NCBI GenBank assembly: GCA_013396655.1
Contig: WBMV01003365.1
Coordinates: 6,180-70,179 of the forward strand
Direction: 5' to 3'
DNA: 64,000 nucleotides
From: Campylorhamphus procurvoides
Lineage: Eukaryota; Chordata; Aves; Passeriformes; Dendrocolaptidae
The translations under genes and the position numbers were made by a program. Of this stretch, positions 1-37,500 are shown one piece after another. How positions within the stretch are numbered: the first letter of the stretch is position 1; each line of letters starts with the position of its first letter. The notes below the pieces were generated by a model. It saw only the letters and a list, made by a program, of their open reading frames with translations. It ran no database searches and was not told the DNA's origin.

Positions 1-23
1 TGGTCCCCGCCGCTCCCGGCACC

Positions 24-25168
<25,145 letters not shown>

Positions 25169-26106
25169 TAATGTCTGTTAAGCACTTCTATTGCTGAATG
25201 TTGTTTTTTTCCTGTGTAGCTACTACTCACAGAAGCCTATGAGCACTGGATTAAACTGGGTTTGCTACCTTCTGCTGTTTAGGTCCTGGGTACAGATAGT
25301 GCAAAAGTTTAGGGCTAAAGTGTTAGGAACCTACTGGGAGTCCAGACAAATGTCAGGAAACTGAACTGTTGCCTATTTAAAACAAAAGAAACCAAGAGCT
25401 GTAACTATGTACTTTTCTAATGCTGTATTTAAGTGTTTTATTAATGGACTCGAATATTAGTTTTGTTACAAATGTTATTTTGCTATGAAGAATATAGCAA
25501 ATACCATTTTATTAGCTCTCCTAATACAAATTACTTAACTATATATTTTATTATTACTAGGCTTCCCATTAGAAGTTGTGATGTCAGATGCATTTTTGAA
25601 ATAATATTGATTTGCTGGGCTAGCCTGGCAGACTATCACAGCAGCGTAACTTCAAAAGAATATTAAAAGAATCTGCAGCCCTGATATGAAGAAACAGTAA
25701 GACCAGGCTGTTAATATTTTTTTTTTCCTAATAGAAGATTTTCCTATTTCTCATGAGTAACTCATTTAAAAATCATGTATCTTGAGATTGGCTCCTGTTT
25801 ATCACAAGTTACAGAAAACGTAACAATGTATAGGTATTTAAAAGCATTCTTATGTCCTCAGTGAAGACAATTTGTGATACCCAGGCATTGAGACAGGAAC
25901 TATTTTGGGGAAGAGGTTCAGAACCAGAAGATCCAGAACTTTTAAAAGCTACAGGATGGTACTGTTCTCTCAAAAGTCCTCAATTTTGGATATTCTCTTG
26001 GGTTTTGAAAGCCAAGTTTGAGCCAGGATGTTTCATCACCTTGACTCCTAGTTGGAAGCTTAGTAACAGTAGTAAAATCATTCATAATAATGGGAGAGCT
26101 AAAAAA

Positions 26107-26116
26107 AATAAATAAA
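26107..26116 (+). terminator. FSD1L: Candidate FSD1L polyadenylation signals
   Basis: Two overlapping AATAAA hexamers (26107-26112 and 26111-26116) lie about 0.94 kb after the stop and are followed by GT-rich sequence (TATATTCTTTGTGG). I noticed no other AATAAA between the stop and the assembly gap. A weaker ATTAAA occurs near 25662. Use of any of these is inferred. Confidence 0.45.
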
Positions 26117-26119
26117 AAA

Positions 26120-27828
26120 TGATTATGTTATATTCTTTGTGGAAAATTCCAACTTCTCGGTGAGAATTACTAGTGTATTACAGACTGTTTAAATCTATTT
26201 TCTTCCCTCTAATCAAGTCTGGGAGTCTAGAAATAGTTTTCAGGTACACACTTAAGTCAGCTGTCTCCTAACTGCAGATCGTTTCCTCGTATCACCTGAA
26301 AACTGTTGTAAATTCATGCTGATGGGGGCCATAATGAATTGGCTCCTTTCCTACTGAGCCAATGTACATTTTTCTTCAGTTTATCCTTTGGCCCATAAAA
26401 ACATGAACATCTATTCATATTAAATCCTATTATTATCAATGGCTCCTTTCTGTCCATCATAATTTGTCAACAGGAGGAGAAATTCCTTGAGACAACTTCT
26501 AATGAACTGGCTATGATGTTCAGTGGGAGGTTAAAATTAACAAGAAAATGTAAGTACCAACTCTAGACTAAAGTTTTCTCTTTCTTCAGAAAGCATGACA
26601 TTGACCGGATGGCTGAGCCATTAATATTTATTTTGCATCTGGAACTTGAGCGTCTCTAATTATTTTGCATTGTGAACAAATAATCTTTTTTTTTTGCAGA
26701 GGAAAGTACAAAATAATTCCCATGTAACTGTACCTTCTTCTGCCAGTTCAGTGGTTTGTGTTTTGGGACAAAGATACTCAAAGGTGACATGGTTCTTAGT
26801 TAACAGTGTCTGGATCTGTTTCACATATTATCTGCAGATGTTGTTGTTTTCCCAATAGTCTCTGTATAATCTTTTTCTTTTTGCTGCAGTGTACACCTGA
26901 CTGGGAGTTTTAGGGGTCAGCTGCTCTGAATTCAGTTTTGAGACCTGTTCTAGTCTAGGACTGTGGCACACAGACATCAGAACAGGCTGGCACCTCCTCA
27001 CACCACCGAGCCACTGGCTTGATCTTAGGCGTTCAGCTGCAGTTCCTCTTTAAATTTCCCTTTTTGGAAAGAAAGGGGATGTTTACAACAAGTTAATGTG
27101 TAGTAAGAATGAACTATGACTAATCTCCAGTCCTCTATAAGAGCATTCTAATTATGAACACTTTTTTTAGCAAGGTGTAGTGCAACCTGCAAGGTGAATT
27201 TGATATGCACAAATGTAAAAATGTGATATTTTTTCTTTAACATTTAGTTAGAGAAAAGCTTGGAGTGTTTTATACTGTGACTTTTGACTTGCAAGTTTTG
27301 GTTTAACTGATGTCCTAGATGAACTTAACATGTGACTTTTTACCCTTTAAAAGGATAAATTTGTTATGTAATAGTTTGCACAGATGTCAAATTTTTGCTG
27401 CTAACATCTAGTCCAATTTGTTTTGTTTTGTTTCTTTTTTTTTTTTAGTACATGGGGATATGAAGAATTGCCTTAAGCACTTTAGTTTTTGTTAGACTGT
27501 TTTTTGTTGGCTTTTTCCTGAGCTAGTGTTTCTCCAGCACCCATCACCATAAAAAGATAACGCCACACTGCTTCCAGTGATGTTTTTGTTGCAGCTGATG
27601 CAACTTCTGTGCCTGCAGCTGGAGAGAGGGACACCTGGAGCTCATGGGGTTACCTTTGTCCTGTGTGAGTCCACTTCAGGGATTCAAGGGGCTGTTCTTT
27701 GGCAGGGGATTAGACCTTTTGAAGGTCAGTAGTTGAAGGCACCATGTTGTATTTGGCGCTCCCTGGATCTTTCTGCTCTGGAGCTGATGCTACGTGGTGG
27801 CTAAACAGGGATTTTCTGCTCTGTGCCC
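26120..27828. other. FSD1L-FKTN intergenic stretch before the gap
   Basis: About 1.7 kb with only short ORFs, T-rich runs (such as around 27421-27448) and no recognisable exon or interspersed repeat. It may hold extended FSD1L 3' UTR and distal FKTN promoter sequence. Confidence 0.6.
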
Positions 27829-28206
27829 NNNNNNNNNNNNNNNNNNNNNNNNNNNNNNNNNNNNNNNNNNNNNNNNNNNNNNNNNNNNNNNNNNNNNNNN
27901 NNNNNNNNNNNNNNNNNNNNNNNNNNNNNNNNNNNNNNNNNNNNNNNNNNNNNNNNNNNNNNNNNNNNNNNNNNNNNNNNNNNNNNNNNNNNNNNNNNNN
28001 NNNNNNNNNNNNNNNNNNNNNNNNNNNNNNNNNNNNNNNNNNNNNNNNNNNNNNNNNNNNNNNNNNNNNNNNNNNNNNNNNNNNNNNNNNNNNNNNNNNN
28101 NNNNNNNNNNNNNNNNNNNNNNNNNNNNNNNNNNNNNNNNNNNNNNNNNNNNNNNNNNNNNNNNNNNNNNNNNNNNNNNNNNNNNNNNNNNNNNNNNNNN
28201 NNNNNN
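27829..28206. other. Assembly gap (378 N)
   Basis: 378 unresolved bases immediately upstream of the GC-rich FKTN start region. Any ORF spanning this stretch is an artefact. A non-coding 5' exon or core promoter of FKTN may be hidden here. Confidence 1.
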
Positions 28207-28493
28207 AGAAAGCAAAATAGCAGAGGCTGGTGTACAAATCCTCCTTCACCCCTGGTTTGGTGTTGGGAAAGGGGGGATAACCTGGAGGGACATTTGTTAG
28301 TGTTGGGGCTAGGGGGGCTCTGTCAGTGTTTGTCCTGCCCCAGCATCTCTTATTTTGGGGCAGCCTGGCCGCGTGTCCCCCAAATGTCCCGGTGGTCCCC
28401 TCACCTTACCCCAAATATCCCTGGAGCATCCCTGGGTCCGGNGCCGCGGCGCGGTGAGGGCGGCCGGGCAGGCCCGTCCCGGAGCGGCCGCCG
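28207..28493 (+). promoter_or_regulatory. FKTN: FKTN 5' flank, CpG-rich promoter / 5' UTR candidate
   Basis: The last 60 bases before the FKTN start codon are densely CpG-rich (GCCGCGGCGCGGTGAGGGC follows an N at 28442), and GC richness continues into exon 1. This suggests a CpG-island promoter next to or overlapping the first coding exon. The 378-bp gap just upstream prevents placing the start site. The GCG|GTGAGG word could be a donor of a non-coding exon, but this is speculative. Confidence 0.55.
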
Positions 28494-28598
28494 ATGCAGA
28501 AAATCAACAGGAACGCGGTGCTGGCGCTGCTCTCGCTGGCCAGCCTAGTGTTCCTGCTCTTCCAGCTCTGCTACTACAAGTTCTACCTGTCGCAGAAG
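28494..28598 (+). CDS. FKTN: FKTN coding exon 1 (signal anchor)
   Basis: 35 codons from ATG to a GTAAGG donor, phase 0: [17 protein letters not shown] then [17 protein letters not shown]. The Kozak context is modest (C at -3, C at +4), but no in-frame downstream ATG lies in this exon, and the start matches the position of the human initiator (MSRINKN). Confidence 0.95.
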
Positions 28599-31500
28599 GT
28601 AAGGGTTTGCGGGGGGGAGCGCTCCTCCTCAGGGGTGTTGATGCCGCCCCCCCCGCCCCTTCCCCTCAGACACCCTTTGGGATTCCCTGGAGGGGGTCGG
28701 CATTGCTGCGGAGTGGATGTGGAGCCTGTGGCATGGGTTGTGGCCAGGTTTTCACCGTGTTTGACCATCCAGGGGCATCCCAGCGGGTCCTAAAGGGAAT
28801 GATGCTCCAGGGGCTGGGCCAGCTTTCATCCTTCACCTTTCATCCCTCAGCTCCTTTTCAGTGGCTTTTACTGGGACTGAACCCGAACCCGGCGCTGTTC
28901 ACACCCCATTTATCCAGTAATATGAGCAAAATCTATTTGAATTGACTGCTCTTCAATACCTGGCTGCAGGTTTTCCAGCACAGGGGAAAACCCAATTTTT
29001 CCTGCACTTGTCCCAGTGCTTTGTGGATCAGCGTTCATAATTCTCATGTTGCAGATTAAATGGTCCTTTTATACCTGGAACCCTTTTTATACCTGGTTTC
29101 TTACACCTGAAATGCTCAGGCAAGTGGTTTTCTGCAGCAGAGGTAAATGTTGCTGTAAATTAAATACCCTGGTGACTTCATAGTTTGATGGGCATACAGA
29201 GGAATTCCTTTTATTTTCACAGAACTGCGTAGGTATCCATTTTCCTGATATGATTTGTTGTGGCTTTTTTTCCTTCAAAAGCAGTTTTAATGGCAGGTGG
29301 TGCTGCAAACTTTGACTCCTTTCTCATAATTTCTGATGGTTAAACATCAAGGCTGTGAGTGAGAAATCCTTCATGCTTTTGAAAAAACAGCTTAAAAGCT
29401 GAGCCACGAGCTGGCCTGGCTTTTACCTTAAGAACTGGATCATCTAGGATTACACCTGGAAGGACTCAGGCACAGTCCTGCTGTCTTTACTCCAGTGGTA
29501 TTTGCCTGACAGGGTTTGTCATCTTCCTATTTTACATTTACTGACATGCTGACTTGGAAACCTGAGGCCTCATCACACAGTCCTTGCATGTCTGGAGGTC
29601 CCCGAGGCTTGTGCTGTCCTAAATATACTAAGCCAGGGCAGTTGTTTTCACACTCAGTGCTGTGGTTGAGTGACCAGAGGCAAAACCACAGCCATAACTG
29701 TAAAGTGCTCACTGGGTAAATGTCCCTGAATGTCCTGTTAAGAAATCCTAAGCAAGCATTCAACTGAAACTATTTTTTCTCTTTTTTTCTCTCCCCTTTC
29801 TTCGTTGTTTGGTGGGGTTTGTTTTGGTTTTCGTTTGATTTGGGTTTTTTTTTTTGCTTGTTTGGGGTTTTTTTTCATTTCTTTTGTAGAATGGAGCAGC
29901 TTTTTCCAAAGTCAGAGGAAGCCAGTCAGGCCAAGACAGCACTAGATGGGTATGTACAGTGTCATTGGTTCAAACAGTTCTTCCTCAAGTCTCAGCAAGA
30001 ACTCGGACTCCAATTCTGTTCCCTCTTGATATAATCCTGTATAACAATAATGTGAATAATTCCAGTCCTCGTGAGCAACACCAGGAGTGTCATTACATGC
30101 ATGAAATGGTATATTTTCTATGTTGTGTCCTGCTTAAGGTTTGCAGGACTGAGTGCAGCCAAAACATCATCTTGCCCTTGGAGGAGTGGGAAGCTCAGTT
30201 ATCATATTTGTAGGATTTGTTTGGCAACACTTCTGTGGAAGTCTTTTGTTAACTGATCTCCTGGTAGAAAAACAGCACAGATGGTTAAAAGGAGGGATGT
30301 GCTGGGAGCTGGCTGCCTCTCTGCCCAGATGCAACATGATAACATTGTTAGTTAGCAAAATAGCCATTTAAAGGCCCTGTTTCTGCTGAGCAAGCGGGAA
30401 GGTGCACTGGTTAAGAGCTGTTACTGGAAATAATCCAGACCAGCTGCTCTGTGCGCTGCTCCTTGATTGTGCCAGGAATGTCTCACTGTTCTTGGAAGTG
30501 ACACCTCTCGGAATTGCTTGCCAGGTGTTGGGTATCACACTCAGCTCCAGTCAGTGGACAGGGTTATCCCCAGGGTTTAACTTGCTCTTACCAGATCATC
30601 AGTGATAAAGCAGAATACTCCATGATCCTGCCAGGGACCCATTGCACTTCAAGCCTTCTTCAGAGACCCTGCAGTGATGTGCCCTAAATAACTCTGTTTC
30701 AGTGTTTCTCCTGATGGCTTGACATTAAGGCCATCATTTTCTACCAGTGATTTAAGTTTAATCTGAAAGCCTGTGTTTTCTCAGAGAAGTGGTGGGGTAA
30801 GGGAGGGGAAGAAGACACTTTTGTACAGATTTGCTTCCTATTCACTAGTCTAATCTGCCGGTTCTAGTTAGAGAAGTAATGTGAGCACATCACTTACCAT
30901 TTAGCTCTGTGTAGCTGAAATCACTTAGATGGTGACTTGCTTCTGCCTGTACCACACAGGTAATGCTGCTGCCAAAACTCTGTTGATGACCCAAGTCCTG
31001 TCTGGTTTTCACATCTCTCTGAAGCCAGAGGTGTGAAGCCATTAAGTTTAAATGTTAGAATTGAATACATCAGCTATATTTCAAATAGCAGGGTGACTAT
31101 GACTGCTGTCAATGGCTTCTGTGTGCCATGAACATTTAAATGTACTTGATTAAAACACTCCACTGCATCAAGTTAATAAACCCTCTTGTCAGGCACAGAG
31201 CTTTCTTGCTACAGCTTTTAACCCCTTAGCACTTGCATCCTGCCTTCTCACTCAGTCCTCTTCTGTGTACAGCACTCCTTGTGCCTGAGGTCTGGGCTCC
31301 TGGTTTGGGAGTGACTCAAAAGCCTTGGTGAAGTCAAGGTAGGAACAGTGTCCATGGCTCTTGCCTTGTGGTTAAGTGCAGTTTGCCTTTGTCTGGCTTT
31401 CCCACTCACATCCTTGTCCTGCATGTCCTTGGATGGGATTTTTGCCGGGGCTTTTGCTCCAGAAGCTTTCTGCGGGCTGAGTTTAAGGCAACCAGACTTC

Positions 31501-34500
31501 CCCAGTTCCTCCTTTTTGAATATGACCAAGATTTGCCTTTTCTCAGAACAGCTGACCACCAAGGCGTTTAAAGATGTTGCAGAGAAACATTGAAATTACA
31601 CCAGCCACGTCCCTCAGCACCCACACACACATCTCGTCTCATTCTGTAATCTCTGGTTTATTCAAGTGCTTTCCATGTTTAGATTAAGAGTGGGACACAA
31701 TCTGGGGTTCAACACAGAGTCCTTTCTCAACTCTAGCAACCCAGAGTTGTAGAAAGTTCTGATTGAAGCTGGAAGGTTTTTAATGTAGTCTTAGAGACCT
31801 GAAAAGCCTGAGAGCAGCCTGTTCTTCTGAAAAAGAAAACTTCCATTTCCACAATTGTGGAAGTAAAGTGTGCACTGAGAAGATGTGTCGGGAGATAAGA
31901 TCTCCTTTTTTCAGTAAGTTGGGTTTTCTTCTTTATGTCAAAGAGTTTTAATATTATATATATATATATATATAATGTCAGTGTTTGAGCATATAAAGGT
32001 TAATATTAAAGATGATGTTTCTATCCCCTGTCAAACAGCATGTGGTTAGGAAGTTCCTAGGCTTAATATCCAGTCACAATATTCCAGTATATTTGATCGA
32101 TCCTTTGATTCTGGGACTGGTTGATAAAGACATTGCACAGATCAGAAGCACTCCTGATGGCCCTAGTCCACACTGCAAGTACTTCTGTGTTCCAAGAGAC
32201 TTCACTACGTTTGCACTACTGGACAAAACATGGAAACATGAAGTAAGTGTCTGTTTTCAGTACAAATCTGTGTATTGTAATGCATTCAGCTGTTCTGTGA
32301 TGCTGTGACATAATGCTTCCCTGTTTCTTTTAAGGTCTCTGAATTAATTTTGTTGTAATACTTTAGAGAGAGGAAACTTTATTTTAAAGTAAAAGTTACC
32401 AAGGTACTAGCCTGGATGCATTAAGAGTCATTTGGAGATAACAAAAGGTTTTTAGGATATTCATAAATGCCTGTAATGAGAGACCATGCCCAAAGAAAAG
32501 GAAGAAGGTCTGTTAGAAAGGAAGAAGGAGAACCTTAAGCCTGTGACGTAGGTGCAGCTGTTATAAATCTGGAGTTTGGGGATTTATCAAGGAGGAAATG
32601 CAAGTATTGATGTGACAAGACTGTGAAGATTGTAGTGTGCTGGTTTACATTTCTTTCAGTTATTATTAGTTCTTGTACGTATTACCATTTCACTTAATGC
32701 GTTGGTACCTCTGCTTCTTTTTGGTGTTATGGGATGTTTTTTAATGCATGTGTTAAAATAGAGGTGTAGCATGTGATGAAGGGCAAAGTTGAAACCAAGA
32801 TTATCAATTAAGTGTGATCTGGAAATATTTATCTAATTCATTTGTACAGACAAAAGATATCAGTGTCAAATGGCTTTTTCCCTTTTTTTTCTTTTTTAAT
32901 TTAAGCAGGAGACATTGAAATGGTCTGTGACTATTTTACTGAAGATCTTAAAAGTGGTATCACTCTGGACTAGATCAGGCAGTTGTTTTACCCATAGCTC
33001 TAAAGGAATTAAAGAAACTGAGAATAAGAAACCGATATAAATCCATGTCCCCATTCCCCTGTGGTTCAGTGATAACATCTGTAGCATCCAGAGGAGAAGC
33101 TGATATGCTTATATAAAATATTTCAAGGGAGGTAATTGGAAGGATCTTTGGATGCTGATTGGTCCGTCTCTTATCTGCCAGAGTTTCTTTCCCTTTTTCT
33201 ATGGAAATACAAAAGCCTATTACCTAGTGCAGTGTTCTGTGCTTTGTGAGGTTTAGACAAATGTTTATTTGCATCATAAAAGAAGATTTTGCAATAGTAA
33301 TTTTTGTATTGGTGGTGGTGTTATTCAAGGACTTAAAAACAGCAAGTTTGGCAGAAGAATAATTTTAGAGAACAGTTTGAAAAGGAGGGTGCTATGGCAA
33401 GGAGCAAACCTAGTCCAAGCACAGCTCACAACGTTTATTTGTTGTTTTAGTGAATAGTTTGAAGGACAAAATCTAAGGAAATAAGGTGGTTGGAATTGCT
33501 TGTACCTGTTGGTCTTCAAGGTCTTAGAAGTCTTGGATTCATTTGTACTTAAGTCTGATTGAAAAAGTTAAAACGGGGAACAATTGTGGTGGTTTGACCC
33601 TGGATAACGCCTGGTGTCCAGCAACTCTTTTAAGGCCTTTTCTTACCCCCCTTTCACCTTCCAGAGGGAAGATAAAAAACAGCTAGGAATTTACAGCTAG
33701 AGATAACAACTGAAAGAGGAACTTTGATTAATACCACAGGCAAAGCAGAACTTAGAATAATGCTTAAATTTATTACTAACAAACTAAAAACTAAGAAATA
33801 AAAACAGGTTAGAATCACTTTTCCACCACCACCCCTCGGTCTGTCCATGCCTCCTCCTTCCCCCCATGGTGCGGGGGACAGGGGAATGGAAGATTTACAA
33901 TCAGTTGTTGTTGGGTCAGCCATTCACAGATGGAAGTCCAAAACTTAANTTGATGTCTGAGTTGTGATGTTGTTAACCCATGGCTGCCAATTTCTAATTG
34001 CGCAACAACTTCTTAAATATGTTTTCACACAGGGGCGTAACTTAATGGTTCAAAAGCTGGAAGTTTTCCTCGGAGCTGGCCCTCATTGGCTCTGCTCTAT
34101 ACAATGGAGGGAAACATCTATAGGCTTCCAATCTTCCTCTTATTTAAAAAAACCCTAATCAGAGAAACCCACGACAATAATGTTGGTTAATATTTTAGCA
34201 ATCAGTGTTGGTTTCTCTAATCTTTAGTCTGCCCCACCTCCTGCCTCTCTCATTTTTTAGGTGGGTCTTTTCAGAACTGCTGAGAAAATGGGGTTCCAGT
34301 GGCTAAAGATTTTAAACAAGGACCCTCGCTTGGATGGGATGGATGACCTGTCTGGGATGGAAATTCCCTTGCACTATATATTCAAGCTGGCATCTCATGC
34401 TATTCACCTGGTGGTCTTCTATGAGAGGAGTGGGAATTACCTCTGGCATGGCCCCCTGAGGCTCAAGCAATACATGGACAGAAAGTTTGTGCCTTTCCGG

Positions 34501-37500
34501 AAACTCCACTTTGGTCGCTACCCTGGAGCATATGAGAAGTGAGTTCAGAACAGAGGAAGGAAAAAAAGCCATAATGGCCCTTCCAAAACAACTTCTCTTG
34601 TGTATTTAAAACTAATCTCTTTCCTACAGCCAGGTGGTAAAATTTAGCTCAAGTGTGGTCCAGAACCTAAAAGTGCAGGTAAAATAAGGTATGAAAGTAA
34701 ATCCAGTTCTGATCACCTGAAAAGAGGAGCTTCACATCATTCATAAATAAATAGCTGCATTTTGGAGCAAATTGCTCTGTAGCAAGATCAAAGCAGGCAG
34801 AAAAATGAGAGAAGTCAAAGCAGTCATGACTGAGTTCAAAGGTACCAGAGGGTCTTCTGCTAGAATCAGTGGTTTACCATTTATATATTTAAAAGTTTGA
34901 AATCTTTTGATAGCCATCTGTGCTATCAACACAGTGGCATAGTGAAATTGGCAAGATATTTAGTACTACCTACTAGATATCACAGTGTGTCCAAAAGTTG
35001 AATGCAGGTATGGAACATTAAATGAAATGGGGAACCAAGAGAAATCCATTCAGTAAGAACCCAAATAATCAGTGTTTAGGAATTTGAACAAAGGGAGGTG
35101 ACCATAAAGACATATGCCAACTACTGCATGCTCTCAATGTGCTGAGAGGATTCTCTTCTAATTTTGAAAAGCAAATAGCCTCAAAGTAGAGCGAAAAATT
35201 TCATTCTTAAGTGCATGGCACATTTAGACAACTAACCAAATAGCCTGAATTTTCAGATGTACTGAGCAACATCTCTGAACAAATTCAGTGCAAGTTGTGA
35301 ATCAGTAAAGGAATCAGTGAGTGACCTGACAAACTAACTATGGGCTTGTAGGCATAGAAATTCCCTTTAAACAACATTTTGAAATGTATGGAGAATTTGT
35401 TGAAGGTCTTGTTGCCTTTTTTTTTAATACAATTGGTTTTGGCTGTATTTGGACAAAAGAATCAGTGCCTGCAGGGTACATTCAGATTTTAACCTGAGTT
35501 ACGGGAAGAAGTGCCTTGTGGTTTGTAAAGAAATTAAGTGGGGTAATGTGTTATTTTTCTTTCCCTGCAGGCCAGAACTTCTGCATGTTTCCATTGACGA
35601 CTTAAAAGTTCAAATTCCAAAAAATCCATCCAGTTTTCTAGAGGAGATGTCACACTCTAGATTTCTTGAATGTAGGTACAGAGAAGCTCGGGCTTTCTTT
35701 CAGGTTAGTGGTAATCAGGTTGTGTCTCTGAGGTGCAATGTTCTCACTGGTTGTCCCAAACCTAGGAACAGTTCCCTGCTTACCTAAATGGGAGTGTTTG
35801 CATACATAAAGCTTAAATACAGGCCCTGATTCTCATTCCACGAATTTTAAGTGGTAAGAAAACTAAAACTTTACCTGAATGTCTTGAGGGAACCAACATG
35901 TCCTTGGTTCTCACACATCATCACTGTTAAATAGATCTCATAGAAGTATGGCTAAGAGCTTGCGTATCTTTGTGACTGAAAACTTTCCTCATGGGAAATC
36001 TCAAAGTTTTGAGTAGTTTCATTTTATATCTTTTCTACTACCTGCAGCACATGGTTCAAAAGTTTCTGCTGCAATGTGGTGGCATTTTGTCCTTGTAACT
36101 TAAAAGGGACGTGAGTTATAAGTGATCAAGAGTTACCCCAGTTACGACTGTGGAGTCAGAATCAGGTCACTAAATCTGATCCATCTCTGAGTTCATGAAA
36201 GGAGGGAAAAAGGACACTAGAGGCTCCATTCTTCAGTCATTCTTCAGTCACTTAGGTCTTGGGGAAAGAAAGGACTATTCTTGTTTAGCCCAATAGGCTC
36301 TAGCTCCCCATATGTGTGGCAGGAGGATCACTTTACCCAAGGGTGTGTTGTCACTTCACATGTAAAAGACACTCAGGTTTGTTCCACTTCAACTCTAAAG
36401 CTTCCAGGCAGCAATCACCTCCAGGCAGGGAAAATGTGCCTCTGAATTATTGAACTTTGCTGGAGCTTTAATACTGAGATAAGCAGTTTTGAAAAGTATT
36501 CATTTCAGCTCTGAGAGAAATCAGTCATGAAGCTGAGTGGTGTGTTGTTCCTTTGTTGGACTTGGTGGTGTTTGCCCAGCCTGCCATGCTGGTTTTGGCT
36601 TTGGATTGACAGCAGATTTTGCCACAGTCGTGGCTGGAAGATGTGCCTGGTTTTGTGCTCATGCTGTTTCTGCTCCGTGGCAGGTTTTTCTCTGACACTC
36701 AATATCCAGTTGTAACACTTGGTGGCGCCAGATAAACTAATCATGAAGTCCTGGAGGTTGGAAAAGCTTTAATGTGTGAAAAGCGACTGATTCTGTTCCT
36801 GTGTTCCCCTTGGACTCAGGATATTGAGGTCAGCATGTGCAGAACGAGGGCTCGCCCATGTTTCTGCAAAGTGCTGAAAACCAGTGTCTAATACATATTT
36901 TCTTATCCTGCTCTGTTGTGAATTTGCATTCTGCTGGTTTGGAAATACTGAAGATTGAAGTTCCAGAGTTTAAATTTTAACTTGTCATTCCAGTGCATGG
37001 GCTGTATATATAAAAACAGTTATTAATCCAGATACAAGTTAAATAAATTTTTTAAATTTGAAAAAAATGGACAGGTTTACTCTCTGACAATAACTTGATT
37101 ATTTTTCCTTTGCCTTCCAGCTGTATCCTGATGATGCCTCTCTCGATGCAGTGGAATTCCGAAAAAAAGCAAAATCCTTGCTTCACCTGGCTGCCCTGAC
37201 ACTGAATAACTTAGGAGTAAAGTTCTGGCTGAGCAGTGGAACATGCCTTGGTAAAACAGTTGTGTTGTGTTGCATTTTTTCTCTCATCTGAAGTTTTAAG
37301 GATTTCATCCTCCATTACTTGTTATGTTAGCGGAGGTCAAATGTAGTGGGTTGGAAAGTAATACGTGGCATTAGCTGCACTGAAATAGGCTGTTTTGCTC
37401 CTGACAAAATGCCTTTAGAAACCTGAGCCCTGGAGATGCTGGGAAAATTTCCACTGAAGCATTTAATATTAACAATTATCTGTCTTGTGTTCATTACTAC

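Noticed and set aside
27710..28548. Several ORFs of 140-240 codons on both strands
   Set aside because: They exist only because they read through the 378-base run of N.
29780..29888. T/G-rich tract as a possible minisatellite or mobile-element tail
   Set aside because: It is irregular, without a repeat unit. It directly precedes the FKTN exon 2 acceptor and is more simply an extended polypyrimidine tract.
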